Under the pieces are notes generated by a model. It searched no databases. It worked only from the letters and a program-made list of their open reading frames with translations, and had not been told where the DNA came from. Of a stretch of DNA of 64,000 bases, positions 31,988 to 44,039 are shown piece by piece; the first letter of the stretch is position 1; each line of letters begins with the position of its first letter. This stretch comes from Haemaphysalis longicornis (Eukaryota > Arthropoda > Arachnida > Ixodida > Ixodidae): NCBI GenBank assembly GCA_013339765.2, contig CM023448.1, forward strand, positions 110,125,118 to 110,189,117, given 5' to 3'. The translations under genes and the position numbers were made by a program.

Positions 31988-33880
31988 CGTAAAGATCGAA
32001 GTCAAACATTGCTTTCAGGATTAATTTTTCATCAAAGAATTTGGCATCACCTACTCGTTCGAAAGCACCTTTTGTCGCACTGAAAGCTTGCTCACACCTA
32101 TGACAATGCCACCAAGGAACGAGAGGCCTGAAGAAGACACCACTCAGTGGAGGGGTGTGAGAGAAGAAACCCAGGGGCAACAAATGGATATGGACAAAGC
32201 AAGATAGCAGCAATCGAAAATGCAGCAGGCAGGCCTTTGTTCTGTTCTACAGTGTACACAAATAGGCTCAGGACGACGACTATAGCATGAGCAATGCGAG
32301 AAAAATTCACGTCTAGTGATGTGGGACCGGCCAAGAAGTGCCCCGTGTTAGCGAAAAGTTAGCGATTGCTACCTATTCTTTGATTACCTACGAGACTCTT
32401 GGAATTTCGAAACCACACTTGCATTGCTTGAGAAAATTTCTGCTGAAGTGCAATTACGTTAGTAAATTGCAATCTTTAGCAATTTAATAACCTATAAAAC
32501 GACCATGCTCAGCAACCCTTGTAGTGCGATTATAGCAATTGATAAAGAGAAGCAGCTGTATTACGTACACTCAACACCAACTGTCGGGAATCAAACGTGA
32601 GTGGGTTAAGTGGGCCCACCACATGCTACACAGTATTTGTTCTTTGAAAGCATCCAGTATCTCTATTGCGCTTTCCCTCCAACAGAATAAGTCAGTCATG
32701 ACATGCATTCCGTGAAATAAATTCCATCTTCCAACTCCTGCATACAAACGCTGAAAATTCTCCATTCTGTTTAAAAAAAAATTAGAACAAAAATTGTGAG
32801 GACAGGTGCAAATTGTATCGACACACACACACACGAACGCACGCACGCACGCGCGCCACATATATATGTGGCTCCTCTACAGAAATATACTTGCACTGCA
32901 CTGTCTACGAAAATAAGGATCGGGAGCGCAGATTCGGCGAAACACTTACTTCCACAATGAGAACAGTGGCACCGTGTATGCCAAGGCATGGACTGCCTCC
33001 TAGAAACGGAGCAGGTCACCCAGTACACATGCTGGGACTGTGATGGAAATTTATCAGCCCCTGTAACGAAAGCTCAGTGAGCGGCGTCTCGATGACACAT
33101 GATACGAAATAAATGTCTCCGAAACATTGCTTGCTTTACATTTGTGTGTGCAATCTAAAACCCCTGTTCTGCTTACTACGGCTGTTAACGTAGTAAGCCT
33201 CCATGTAATAACTGTCACTAGTGGTAAGTATAGTGACACCACAGAAGATTCTAGCCAACAGTTACGCATATGAGCCTGTAAGTTGAAAAAGAAAAACATT
33301 ACGACACTAGCGTGTGTTTCGGGTGTGCTTTCGCAAGAAATGGCACGTAGCTTATCCACTTTGAAATTAGCCTACACTTCTACCACGAACACTAAAGGCA
33401 ACATCACCTTGTGTGTTTTCTTCTCCGTATGAAAAGGGCGATGTGACAAGTCTAAACACTTACCTCCTCACGAGCTCGTTGCTACCACCGACGTTGACGG
33501 CCACGAAACCGAGCTAGCGAAGTCTCCGACTTTGCGCTGTCGAAGCTGAGGCCAGAGTCCGTCAATGAGGCGCAGACTGACGTGAGGCTCGGTAGGACCC
33601 TAGGAACTTCAGTTGGAGTAAAAGCTGCGATTTCAAACCACGAAGGCGCACAGGCCGTCCGGCCGTTCAGTCGAAACGGTGCCGAAGAAGCAGGGAGAAC
33701 AGAGCTTGACGGACAGAGCTTGTCCGCGCGGACGGACAAGCAAGAAATGCGCAAAATAATGTTGTCAGCACGGCCAAAGGCCTTCGATTTTTCAGACCAA
33801 AGTTGGAGACGTTTTGAGGTAAAAACGACAGCGTTGCCAGCATAGTTTGGTGCGTTTAGGCCGATTTGGCGGCTGTCGCG
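31988..33880. other. No gene recognised
   Basis: A CA/CG microsatellite followed by acatatatatgtgg lies at about 32820-32870. The open frames on both strands here are motif-free. The CpG-containing segment at 33480-33850 could be a promoter or first exon, but nothing confirms it. Confidence 0.45.
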
Positions 33881-33884
33881 GGCG

Positions 33885-33960
33885 GGTTTTAGTCAGATGC
33901 CTTCCTGGGCCTAGAGTTTCTTAGAGAGGAATCTGGCGCTAGCGTCTATGCGGCTCACAT
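33885..33960 (+). repeat. Dispersed repeat containing cctgggcc-tagagtttct
   Basis: The order gcctagagtttct, tagagaggaatctggcgctagcgtc recurs at 36960-37025 as gcccatagagtttct, tagagaggactctcgcgctagcgtc, and partly at 39524-39545. So three diverged copies of one family occur within 6 kb. Confidence 0.65.
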
Positions 33961-34085
33961 CAAGGTCGTCTGTGTCGTCATGGACCGCCATTATAGGGAC
34001 CGGGCAGCTGGACGGGTGGCGCCACCACTCGGCGCTCCCCTCGTCAGTGGAATGAGCCGGTGCATTGGACTACACAGCCTCCTGT
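33960..34085 (-). repeat. Dispersed repeat, inverted relative to 36060-36165
   Basis: On the minus strand cattccactgacgag, ggtggcgcca and cccggtccctata occur in the same order as at 36080-36160 on the plus strand (cattccactgacgag, ggtggtgcca, cccggtccctata). Confidence 0.6.
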
Positions 34086-34204
34086 TGTTTTTGTCGTGTT
34101 TGCTTCAGTGCTTTGTATGTTTTGGTGGCGTTGTGAGCAGACATGTGAGATGAAACGAAGTCTAAACAGATGTGTTGAGTTCTTAGATGCAGTAATGACT
34201 ACGT

Positions 34205-34495
34205 AAACTTGTCGGACGCGTCTAGAGTTGGGTATCGGCTGCAATGGCATGAGCGCTTTTTGCAGCGATCTGCGCTTGGCTCCACCCGTTCTTAGTACGA
34301 ATAAAACTACTATTATTAGTATTATTTTCTTCTTAAATGCACTCACGGCTACGCAAAATTATTGGATGCTTGTAAGGTTGGGGAAGGGCTACACTGACAC
34401 GAGCGCTTTTTGCAGCGCTCTGCGGCTGGCTGCGCGCGATCTGAGTAGGAATAAAACTATTAGCAATATTAGAATTCTTTTCTACCACTTTAAAT
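34205..34495 (+). repeat. Diverged tandem duplication, period about 157 bp
   Basis: gagcgctttttgcagcgatctgcgcttggct at 34249 and gagcgctttttgcagcgctctgcggctggct at 34406 (sequences differ at few sites). Both are followed by tagtacgaataaaact / gagtaggaataaaact and a TA-rich stretch ending attctttt-like. A weaker third echo is near 34530-34575. Confidence 0.7.
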
Positions 34496-34499
34496 TATC

Positions 34500-36055
34500 T
34501 TCACTGGTTTCAATGACTACGGTTTCCACGCCAGCCTTAGCGCTGGGATACCTCGATACGGGTGCTTTAAATAGAAATGCACCTGCATACGAGATGGATT
34601 ACCGTGTAGCCGTAGAAATGTTGCGGTAGTTTACACTTTCTGTAACCGTGATCTTTGTACCTTCGGTTTTGGTGAGCGACACTGTGACAGCATGGGAGCC
34701 TGAAAGCCGAAGTGGAAATCCCACGTTTGTGGTGGTCATTTTATCAAGAGCCAAAGTTATTCACCAACTCAACAGCCCAAGCTACAAACCATCCCTCCTC
34801 CCCTTCCCGTTTTACCCCCTGCGTAGAATAAAGGCTGGCACCGATAGTTAAAAAATGTGGGAGTGTTAACGTCAGCCGGTGTTTTTTAATGCTTAAGTAT
34901 TCTTTACAGAGTACCTATAAAAATCGTGTAATGCCTGGTGAAGACACCAAGAACGCGCGATTAGTTGCCTCAAATATAGGTGCATGAGCCCGAGTCCTCC
35001 ACCACAGACACATTTCCGACACTCTGGAAAAAGTTTAGATTTGGAGAGGGAGCATGGAAGTTCAAAATTAAACAGCAAAATCATCTAGCCCTCGGTCTAA
35101 TGATTATGGTGGTTGAACACAAAGCTTTCTTCGTGCGAAATCGAATGGGAAATGGTCAAAGTCAAAGACGCTGCGATCAAAAGTCCAAACTGCGTGCTGG
35201 TCAAATTCGACGCTTAACTAATCAAAGTTTAAATCCAGAAGGCAACCAAGGAACCCATACGATAGAGCTTTGCGATAAACCATCATCGTCGTTAGACGGA
35301 GGTGTGCATGATTTTTCAAGCGTAGGTAGCAGCTTGTAAACCGACCGCAGCATTCAGTTGTGAAGCTGAGTACAGGTTTTGGGCACCCTCTTGTCTTACG
35401 TCCTTCAGCCACGCAGGAATTGGTTTTTGAAAAACCATTTACCAACTAGCCAGCAACCATTGCAATTCTTGTAAAGCAATGCTTCTCCACGACAAGCAAT
35501 AACATTCTACTATCATGCGGTATTTATTCTATCAATGATTCCCGTGACTGTAGTAAGAGCATTTCTGTGAAATTAAACACGTTTCAGCCGTAGGTAATGA
35601 AGATACGGAAGCGTCACAATTTCTGTTTTGAGGTAATCTTCGAAGACACCCTCCAACTTTGTCTTTCGCATGTGCACGACGTCGGCGCCGTTTCGTCATC
35701 AACTGCGAAAGGCCAGCGCCGCAGCATTCCTAGATCGGTTGCACACACCGGCTTTGTGGGAGCATTTAGCGGCAATATACTCCTCGATTCGCGAAACTGC
35801 ATGCAGGCATGAAAAAATTGCATGAAGCAACGAACTCTCACTTCCAGCTTGACTTCCAGCTTGGCGCATTCAGCGTCGTCTGCTATTTGTAAATACTGAG
35901 TATGGGCGTATGGCATGCCGAGCCCATGGCATGGAATGCCTTGTAAACATCACATCCACACTCAAGGTTTACCGATCTGAAAAATTGCACGCGGGGTTAC
36001 GTTCGCTTTGCAAGCCGCACCGCTAAACAACGAAAGAAAACCATGCACAACTACG
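34500..36055. other. No gene recognised
   Basis: Motif-free short frames only. No terminal repeats or simple repeats stand out. Confidence 0.45.
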
Positions 36056-36059
36056 CTGC

Positions 36060-36165
36060 GCTGACCGCCACCGGCATTCCACTGACGAGCGGTTCGCCAC
36101 GGGCGGCGCTGTTCGCTGAAACGACGGTGGTGCCATACAACGGCCGCCCGGTCCCTATACATCGC
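36060..36165 (+). repeat. Dispersed repeat, inverted partner of 33960-34085
   Basis: Shares cattccactgacgag, the ggtggtgcca block and gcccggtccctata with the minus strand of 33960-34085. The two copies lie about 2 kb apart in opposite orientation. Confidence 0.6.
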
Positions 36166-36935
36166 GCTCGCCTTAGTTGCATCATTGGCTTGGATTGAAA
36201 CCTTTTAGTGACAGCAAATTTAAACAAAGTGCCACAAAAACGCGAAGAATAGTGCTCGATTATGTAAGTGGAAAATAAAAACAGGCTGTTTAAAACTAAG
36301 AAAAAAAGAAGTAAAGCGTATTTTTGCCGGATGGTTGTGCCTGCTATTCCGCAGGCCAAGAACAATGTTATTATTTGGGGGGTAACTCATTAGAGACTGC
36401 GATCTTATTAATTTTACCATTATTTCAAAAAATCAGTTGTTTGAAGAGTTTCGAAAGTTTTTTGAGCGTACCTATGAAAACGTTGCCTTCGTGGTGACCG
36501 GTGCACCACGACCGACAGCTAGTTTAACAAGAAAAATGAAACGTGGCGTTAAACAGTCGTGGACGATGACAAGATAGGACGCATACAAGCGCCCGTATCT
36601 GCCGTATCTTGTCTCGCTCGAAGTACATTTTGTTTCTTCTTTTTGTCGGGTACAAATTTCCCGGCGGCATATTACCCCCTCAGCCATACGTCCTTCGATT
36701 GCGGCATGAGCAACGTCAGGTGCCATCACGCATTGCCTGCTGTTTCACTGAACACGGCTACCACAGAAACGGGAGGATTTCGGCTTCCTTGTAGCTCGTA
36801 AACGTGTGAATGCATAGTGAAGAAATCAAATCCCAAAAAACGCTTAAGAATCCAGTTGTCATGCCAAGCCCAAGCCAAAAAGGATGTTTTCCCATGAACC
36901 CCCACGACGACATGGCTAACGAGGCGCAGTTTCCT
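36166..36935. other. No gene recognised
   Basis: Short frames without motifs on either strand. Confidence 0.45.
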
Positions 36936-36951
36936 CTCTAGTATACTTACT

Positions 36952-37060
36952 AAGAAACTCTATGTTCCTGGGCCCATAGAGTTTCTCACTAGCTTGCCTA
37001 GAGAGGACTCTCGCGCTAGCGTCAACGTGATTCGGCAGAAGCGCTCTACGCCTCCGTGAG
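36952..37060. repeat. Dispersed repeat with 12-bp hairpin
   Basis: agaaactctatg and catagagtttct flank ttcctgggcc, giving a perfect 12-bp stem at about 36954-36987. The downstream part matches the repeat at 33.9 kb (tagagaggactctcgcgctagcgtc). Confidence 0.65.
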
Positions 37061-37064
37061 TGCC

Positions 37065-37700
37065 GCCATAGTGTGTAGTTCGGCCGGAAGTTCGGCATGG
37101 CATGGCCGGCAATGACTTTGTGGCTACGCAAATTGAGTTTTTGTTTAAAAAATTGATGCCGAAAGTGCCGCAGTCAACAAATTTTGTTTTGTGTAAGGCA
37201 CTGTGTTCGAGGTCTTATGCTGCAAAACAAATTAGAGAGTTACAAAGAAAAGAACAAAAGTAGAAGTCCTGCCTTTGGCTCACGCTGCCAGATACAGCGG
37301 GCCGGCTCGGATATATTTTTAAGTTACTACATTCTTCAAACTGGGTAAAATTTTCTTTGATTTTGTTGTAATATTTAGGTGAAAAAAAATTATTTATATT
37401 GTCTAAAGCTGTGTTCTTGCTCCCTCTCATTAGTCTCATTATCGTATGCTACGCGCCTTGGTAGGCGATGCAGCATTACAGATGCGAGAATGATATAATC
37501 CCGTTGTATTTATTTGTTTTGTCTAAGCAGGTATAAATTAATGTAGAAGTGAAGCCTGTTACCGCAAGTAAGTCTTCAAGTACGCGCGCAAAGCATTATG
37601 AAATTGCATGAATCCTTCGAATGGCAAAGAAAAACTGGCTTGTCGAGTTGCTATGTATGTTGCCCCATTGCGCCTGCCACGGTAGTGCATGCTTCAAGGA
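37065..37700. other. No gene recognised
   Basis: AT-rich DNA, short frames, no terminal repeats. Confidence 0.45.
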
Positions 37701-37702
37701 GT

Positions 37703-38065
37703 AAGTAAACGCAGCGGCGGCGAGAAGCGATGCGAAAATCGTAACTGAATGTGTGCAGAAAACGGATAGTGTGGGCTAGCGTAGCTTATTTTTTGGCTGT
37801 AGTGTGGGCGGCGGCGGCAAGCGGTATGATGCGGTATATAACAGGCCACTGGGACCCTCGCTCGCTTTTTGCTGGCCAGAAGCAGCCCACAAGCGAGCGG
37901 CAGCGGTGATACAGTGAACTGTAGCGACGAGCGACGACGACAGAGGACATTCGCGGCAGTGTATTAATTTTTTTTTCGCTTGTTGCTGTCACCCAGTGCA
38001 CTCTGGTGTTGTACCTTTTGAGTTACGTTTTCGGCGTCGCTTGTCGCCGTCACTGCATGTGGTCA
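37703..38065. mobile_element. MITE-like element with TIRs, copy 2
   Basis: Left taaacgcagcggcggcgagaag... gtaactgaatgtg pairs with the right-end reverse complement gaccacatgcagtgacggcg... cgtaactcaaaagg. It belongs to the family at 28746-29064 but is longer and more diverged. It shares the tgctggccagaagcagcccacaag type interior, in inverted orientation. The next element starts only 11 bases downstream. Confidence 0.65.
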
Positions 38066-38075
38066 CCCCTTCATC

Positions 38076-39256
38076 TTAAAGGGGCACTGACACAAAAATT
38101 TTGCATCTTGTTTTTTTTTTTTTTGTTGCGATAAGTAGCTAGTGACCTACTTATAACCTGTAGAAACCTCATTTGCTTCAGCGTGCGACGGTTGTTTAAT
38201 TAGAGGCATTTTCAATGCGGCCAGTCGCAGTTTCGGTTTCAGCGAGTGCCGCGAAACGATGGATTTTGTGGATTTTGTGTGAACAAAGCTGGCCACGTGA
38301 CCGTCGGAGGGATATCACAGAGCAGAGCCGCCGTAGCACTGTCGAATCCGCATCGACGGCAGTTTCTGCGAATGCCCCCACGTACTGATCTCGTGAGGTG
38401 CTTAATTAAAAAGCGACCGTGGATGTGACGCAGGCGCTGCGAGTGCAAATGCTACCGCGGCTAAAGAACGACGCGCGACGCTCGAGATGGTGGGTGGCAA
38501 GACGCGCGCTGGGAGCAGCCGGCCGGTCTGCCTACAGGTCCGCCTACAGATGTGTTCGGCTCAGCACTGCAGCGGATATTCGAGTGCCGCTCTCGTAAGC
38601 GGTGCAGATGACAATTTTTAATGCAACCCATCATCGCATCATTAACTCCTTTCTCATGTAAGCCACCATGGTCGGGACTTGGGGACAATTTCGTGCAGCG
38701 GTAACAAGCTATCACTCGAGCTACCTGCGCCGGCCTGGGCCACTTCGCGGCCGTGGCCGCCGCCTGCACAGCGACCGTGCGGCTAGCTCAGTGAGCTTTT
38801 CGTGCCTCCGGCGCGTTTTCGCATCCAATGGTAATAAACAGTAATAGAAACAGAGTGCCTGGAATCGCTGTAGAACTTTGGTCGCGGCCAGCTGCCCGAT
38901 TAGCTGACGAAATCACGGCGCCTCCGCCGCCAACGATCGGGTCGTTCGTTCTCGAGAGCAGAAGCTCCGCCCTCCGGCCCTCCGATTGGAGCGGCGAGCC
39001 GGGCGAGCCGGCAAAAAATGCCGGTACTGCGGAAGCGGCAAACACAAACTCGTGACGTGTTTGGATGTTGTTTATTTACAATTGCGCGTGGTCCTCTGCT
39101 GGCTGCTCGGTTGCGTTTCGCACACTTCAAAATTGATTTTAAATATGTTCTAGGCTGTATTCGCCGCTTATATTTTGCAGATGATGTATATGTGTTCCCA
39201 CCAATCTATCTCCGAAGTTATCTCGCCTTCAAAATTTTGTGTCAGTGCCCCTTTAA
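38076..39256. mobile_element. TTAA-flanked inverted-repeat element, 1.17 kb
   Basis: TTAA at 38076-38079 and again at 39253-39256. The TIRs are aggggcactgacacaaaa...ttttg on the left and its reverse complement caaaattttgtgtcagtgcccct on the right, about 23 bp. Interior DNA is GC-rich and has no transposase frame. TTAA duplication is the habit of piggyBac-type elements (family knowledge), though the TIR start agggg is not the classic ccc, so the superfamily is left open. Related termini occur at 56032-56048 and 62992-63010. Confidence 0.8.
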
Positions 39257-39517
39257 GAAACTCGCCGTTAACGCGAGCACATGCGTTAAGTGCTAATCAC
39301 ACTGTTATTTAGACATATCTGTGATAGCCATTGAATGCCAGAAAGTGGCATCCCGAAAACGGTAAAGCATGCCGAAAACAGAACTAACAAGCACTTCCGA
39401 GCCGAGAAGCCTAATTCATAGCCCTTTGTACTAGCCACTTGCTGCCAATCCGATTCGCACACTACCCACAATTCCCTTGTCGGCGTGCGATCGCAGCGAC
39501 ACTTTCCGCTCTAGGTA

Positions 39518-41745
39518 ATATTGAGAAACTCTATGCCTGGGCCCCCACGAGACGAGCACGCTTCCTTCTCCTCCTCACAGCCGTATAGGCTCCGGAACGA
39601 TCGCCGGGTGGCGCTGCACTCTCCCCTCCGCTAGAGTTCCTGTATATAACTCCCGCAGGGAGCTAAGAGTTGCGCGGCCCTTTTCCACGCGCCGCCGTGA
39701 TGACGTCACTCCGGTTATCCACGTCCAGCCTCCGACGCGAGCGGCACCGCGCCCCGCCCAGGAACAGCAGCAGCAACAGCGTGCGCGACATCGTACGAAT
39801 CCAGAATGGAATCCAGCGTAGCCGCCGTAAGGCGCCGCTGACCGAAGCGCCCCCACCGCGCGTCGGCCGCCGTCGGAAGCGCGGCGGCGCGGCTCCTACA
39901 CGCGCGACGGGCGGCTTTTCCCGCAGCAATCCGGATAACAATGGCGGACGGTCGCGCAACTCTTAGCTCCCTGCGGGAGCTATATTCAGGAACTCTACCC
40001 TCCGCGGGAGTACGCCGGGGCTGCGCCTCTTCGGCACGTGCATGGAAAAAAGAATACTCAGGAGAGGCCCCTAGCATCCCAATGCATTGCAAAAAGTGTG
40101 GAAGAAGTGACGTCATTTTTCTTGAGTCCATGGACAATGTTGCTTACTTGTTTACAACTGCGGTGGCCAAATCTGGGCGAATAGACCGGACAAACTTTTA
40201 AGGCGCTTGGTATGTGGCTGCCTTGCTACGCTTGCAAACCAGCGCAGTCGCTACGACAAACGTTTTCAGATTAGGCCAGTTTGAAAACTCTGCCGTCGGA
40301 GGCGGCCTTAACTACTCCGGCCGCAGCGACGCTTACGTCGCGTCGAGGTCGCCGGAGCGAGCCGCTGACGCCGCCGGCGACCTGCCGCGAAAATCGCCTT
40401 CACCCAGCGTTGGCGAGAGCCACAGTTCGTTATGTGCTGAGTTTGCGCTTCTCCGTTGTGAAGTGAAGTGAAATTTATCGCTGCTGAGACGTAGCGCGCA
40501 AAGACCGCAGTGCTGTACGACCCCAAACAATGCTCCCGTCGTCTGCGTTCGCCATCCCGCGAGCCTGTTGCTATGACGACGACAAACGGTACTTTTCCGG
40601 GCTTAAGAGCTGAAAAATCGTCCTTCTATCTCAAAAACGAAGGCCGTTTTTTGATTGAAACTTTGGGTGAGGGTTATAATGGGCAAATTGAAGGCGAAAT
40701 AAACAGCTTAGAACATGACATCGCACCGAGGAATTAGCGACGAAGCTGTTTTCGCTTCGAAGCGGTAGGGCAGGGCGACGCCATGTTAGTCAAGTCAAAC
40801 CGGAGACAGCAAAGGATGATAGGATAGAGTGCTGGGCTCCGTGGGCTCAAGTCATGGCGGGACTCGGCTTCACAAATGTGACGTCAGGGCCTCTCCTAAC
40901 CTTTTCTTTCCTCCATGGGCACGTGCTTTTTTCGCTGCGCGCGTGCTGCATTTATCGCGCTACGGTGAGGTCGGGGTAAAATTTTCTTTCAACTTATGGA
41001 AGCACACACATTAGCACGTATCCAGCAAGTTCGGTTTACACGTAGAGTAGCTACTGGGTCCATTTTTGCTGATTGTTTCAAGAGGAAGAAATAACCTATT
41101 ACCATAAGCAATCACGTTTATCTTACAATTCTTGCAAGCCTCAGTGTTGCTGCAGTCCAGAAAATCCGGATGTCCGAAGCGCGAGCACGCGAAGGGAGTA
41201 CGCGAAGAGAAAAGTACTATGTGACAAGCTGAACATCTCTCGCCTTGCAGACGAAAGGACAGCAGCCGGCGACCGCCGAACAACGCGTTTCCCCCCTTAA
41301 AATCGTCGGGGCAGCCTGCCGGTCGAGTGGCGGGTCTGTAGCAGACGACAATACAAACGTCGGCAAAAATGAACTCAGTAACAACTCTACGTTTAAACCG
41401 AACTTACTGGACACGTGCTGACGCGTATGGTTTCATAAATCAAAAGAAAATTTTACCCAGCCCTCTTTCTAGCGCGAAAAATGCAGCACGCGCGCAGCGA
41501 AAAATGCACGTGCCGAAGCGGCGGCAGCCACCGCGTACTCCCGCGGAGGGAAGAGTGCAGCGCTGCCCTCGCCCGGCAAACTTTAGCTTCGCCTCCGTAT
41601 AAACCAGGTGTGCACACGCGCTGCACGCTACTCCACTGCGCATGCGCGTCTCTCGTAAATTCTCCTGGTGCGCACACGCGCTGCGCGCTACTCCACTGCG
41701 CATGCGCGTCTCTACTCCATTCTCCTCCTCACAGCCGTATTACAG
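39518..41745. repeat. CpG-rich repeat mosaic
   Basis: No gene is identified. The segment contains an inverted-repeat pair (39621-39676 and 39953-40010, about 50 bp, sharing agagttcctg...cagggagctaagagttgcgcg), 276 bases apart. A third partial copy is near 41537-41565 (gtactcccgcggaggg). ttctcctcctcacagccgtat occurs at both 39567 and 41721. A two-unit tandem of about 59 bp (gcacacgcgctgc, gctactccactgcgcatgcg) lies at 41608-41715. The long antisense frames here are CpG-driven and carry no motif. Confidence 0.6.
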
Positions 41746-42100
41746 TGTACTAGAATTGGGGCAGTGTGCTCACAGGCGGCGGTGGGTGACTCACTTCGTG
41801 TAGACGCCGAGAGGCGGCGCGGTTCACAGCGTCACCTGAAACTTCTTTGCGCGCCGAAGTAGAGCCACAGCGCAATAGTTCAAAAGCCAGAACTTATGCA
41901 ACGTTCACGATATGCAATGCACGATACTTCTTTTGGTACATCTTATCAGTGTGCAGGGCGCGAAGCAACTGACATCGTATTATTTTCCTGCCGTTGAAAT
42001 GTTCAAAGTGGTTTCGCTAACGCAGCGGTCATGTCGACTGCGGTTCCGAGGGGCGAAAAATACTACACACCTTTTTTTCGCAATTTCAAAATTAAAATTT
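41746..42100. other. No gene recognised
   Basis: Short motif-free frames between the CpG-rich mosaic and the SINE. Confidence 0.45.
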
Positions 42101-42104
42101 TGGA

Positions 42105-42342
42105 GATTGACGGGCCGAAGACACACTTCCGCTATGAGGTGCGCCATAGCGGAGGGCTGCAGATTAATTTAGATCCCTTGAGAATTTTTAAGGTCAGCCG
42201 AAATTCCGGCCGATACACGGCTTGTTTCGTTTTTCGCCTCCGTCAGGAAAACAGCCACCGCGGCTAGGATCGAACACACGTCCTTGGGTTCAACAGTACA
42301 ACGCCTCAGACACTAAGCCTCCGAGCCGGGTTTTTCTTGATT
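42105..42342 (-). mobile_element. tRNA-derived SINE with core domain
   Basis: On the minus strand the head includes ggctcggaggcttagtgtct (A-box region) and a clear B box in gtgttcgatcctagcc (about 42261-42276). The core follows with gacggaggcgaaaaac, ccgtgta, aattaatctgcagccc and ctatggcgcacctcat. This matches the order in the copies at 5.7 and 56.2 kb. Confidence 0.7.
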
Positions 42343-42483
42343 ACGTGCCTGCTGCAGGCATGTAAACCCAAACTTTTACCACCATGACAACCACGCACGA
42401 CGTTTAACATTCTAGCATCGCTGCTTCGAGACTTCAGGTGTTGATTTGTGTGTGGCGTGCTTCTTGCTGTTAACACGACGCAG

Positions 42484-42600
42484 CATCATCATTATCAACA
42501 GCCTATTAGGTCCTGCAGGACGGAGGCCTCTTTGACTTACACCCGCTCCTGTCCTACACTGCCGGAGTCCATTCCATTCTTTGCCTATGAATTTTCATAT
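42484..42600 (-). mobile_element. RTE LINE 3' tail fragment
   Basis: catcatcattatcaacagcc followed by cctgcaggacggaggcctc parallels the 3' ends of the RTE copies at 10.1 kb and 51.4 kb (catcatcat, cctacctacgcccactgcag, ggcaaaggcctctccc). Only about 110 bases remain, from a related but different RTE family. Confidence 0.55.
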
Positions 42601-43806
42601 TTCCTGTATCCATCAAGTTAATGACGTAGCACATTAAAAAAATTACATAAAATCCAGGTACATTTATGAAATAATGTTTAATTACAAATAAATGCTGAAA
42701 GAATTTGCACAAGAAACATTAGGTTAAAAAAAGGCTGAAGAATGGCAAATGGAGACATTTGCACATTGATATGCACCATTGAACATGCACCATGCAGGTT
42801 TGCCTCATTAAGTTTTCGCAATCTTCCGGTGTGCTACGCTCTTCCTCTTATCCAGTTTTTCAGAATTAATGCCCTTTGCAAAGAAATGAAGCCGCGTTGT
42901 AATGTAAAAGCCTTGGTGAGCCGAGTTGAATGCTCACTGCAGCCTATTTGGCGCGTGCACTTTGCCCTCACCAGACTCAGCACATCCAATATGCTATCAG
43001 CATGCAGTTCTTTCTTGCCGAGGTGTTCTGTAAACATGTCTTCATGCGTTTTTACAAACGCAAAGAGTGTGGGTAGAGAAGTCCACCTCGATCCCTGTGC
43101 AGCGTCAGCGCAGCAAGCCCAGGATTCTCATCTTCAGATGACCCGGTCAGAGCATTCATGCAGCCTTGGCAGGTGGTTTTCATTACGCACTTTCGTGCAA
43201 CGTATCCCGCCACATAGTAAATTAGGCGAGAGTCGCTTCTCTGTATGTGCTGGTCATGCTCCATCGAAGACAGCACCACTTCGGCTTCAGGTAAATTCCC
43301 CGAAGCAGTCAGAACATCTACCTGTTCCCACAAATTGTTGCTGGGAGGGCAACTTGTGCGGTTCTGCTGTGTGTCTAGCAAGGCACTTTGTGCACACGGA
43401 TCTGCATTACCGTATCTAACGGTTTTCACTAAACTGCAGAAAGATATGCCGTTCATGGTTATGAGAAACTTAGTGGGTGTCGCATGATCGTTACAGCCAG
43501 AGGCTTGCCTGACTATCCCAAACATATTCTCAAGGGGGTCTTGACAAAGTCTGGATGTCATAAGGTACGAATAACCTAAACTTGCAAGGTAGGAAAGAAG
43601 CTCAAGAGTGCTTGATATCGTGACACGCAGGCCAATCGCAGTTGACTGGCTCAAGAACCCCCCCCCCCCCATCTTTTTCTGCGTGCTGCTCCCAAGAACC
43701 CAGGTACTCCAGAAAACCCGAAAGAGCTGTTGTTGAAGAGGAGTTTGGTTTCAGGGCTTCTCTTGGGTGCCGAGACGTCATAACGGTGATCAGGTGGTTG
43801 ATCATC

Positions 43807-44039
43807 CTGTCGAAAAAAAATTTGAATGATTATGAGTTTAAGTTCATTCATATACATGCTATATTATGGCTTGTGGCCGCCGCACCTTAACTTTGCACTG
43901 TCTTTGAGGGTTTAGTTCTAATCTATGTAGTGGTACTTCTGTGCAATACGTGAAAGTCCTATGACTAAGGAACTATCTAAGAATAAGCATGCATACCAAC
44001 TGGCTGAGCACATCCAAACAACACGTCCAAAATTCTTAC
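43807..44039 (-). other. Intron 3 of the P-type transposase
   Basis: Donor ttcaa|gtaaga and acceptor tttttttcgacag|gatgatc on the minus strand, 233 bp. Joining the exons gives FFKMINHL, in line with the conserved region before the DPLEN motif. Confidence 0.8.

Noticed and set aside
33480..33850. CpG-rich frame pair as a possible first exon
   Set aside because: Both strands are open, with no splice-bounded coding motif and no recognisable protein.
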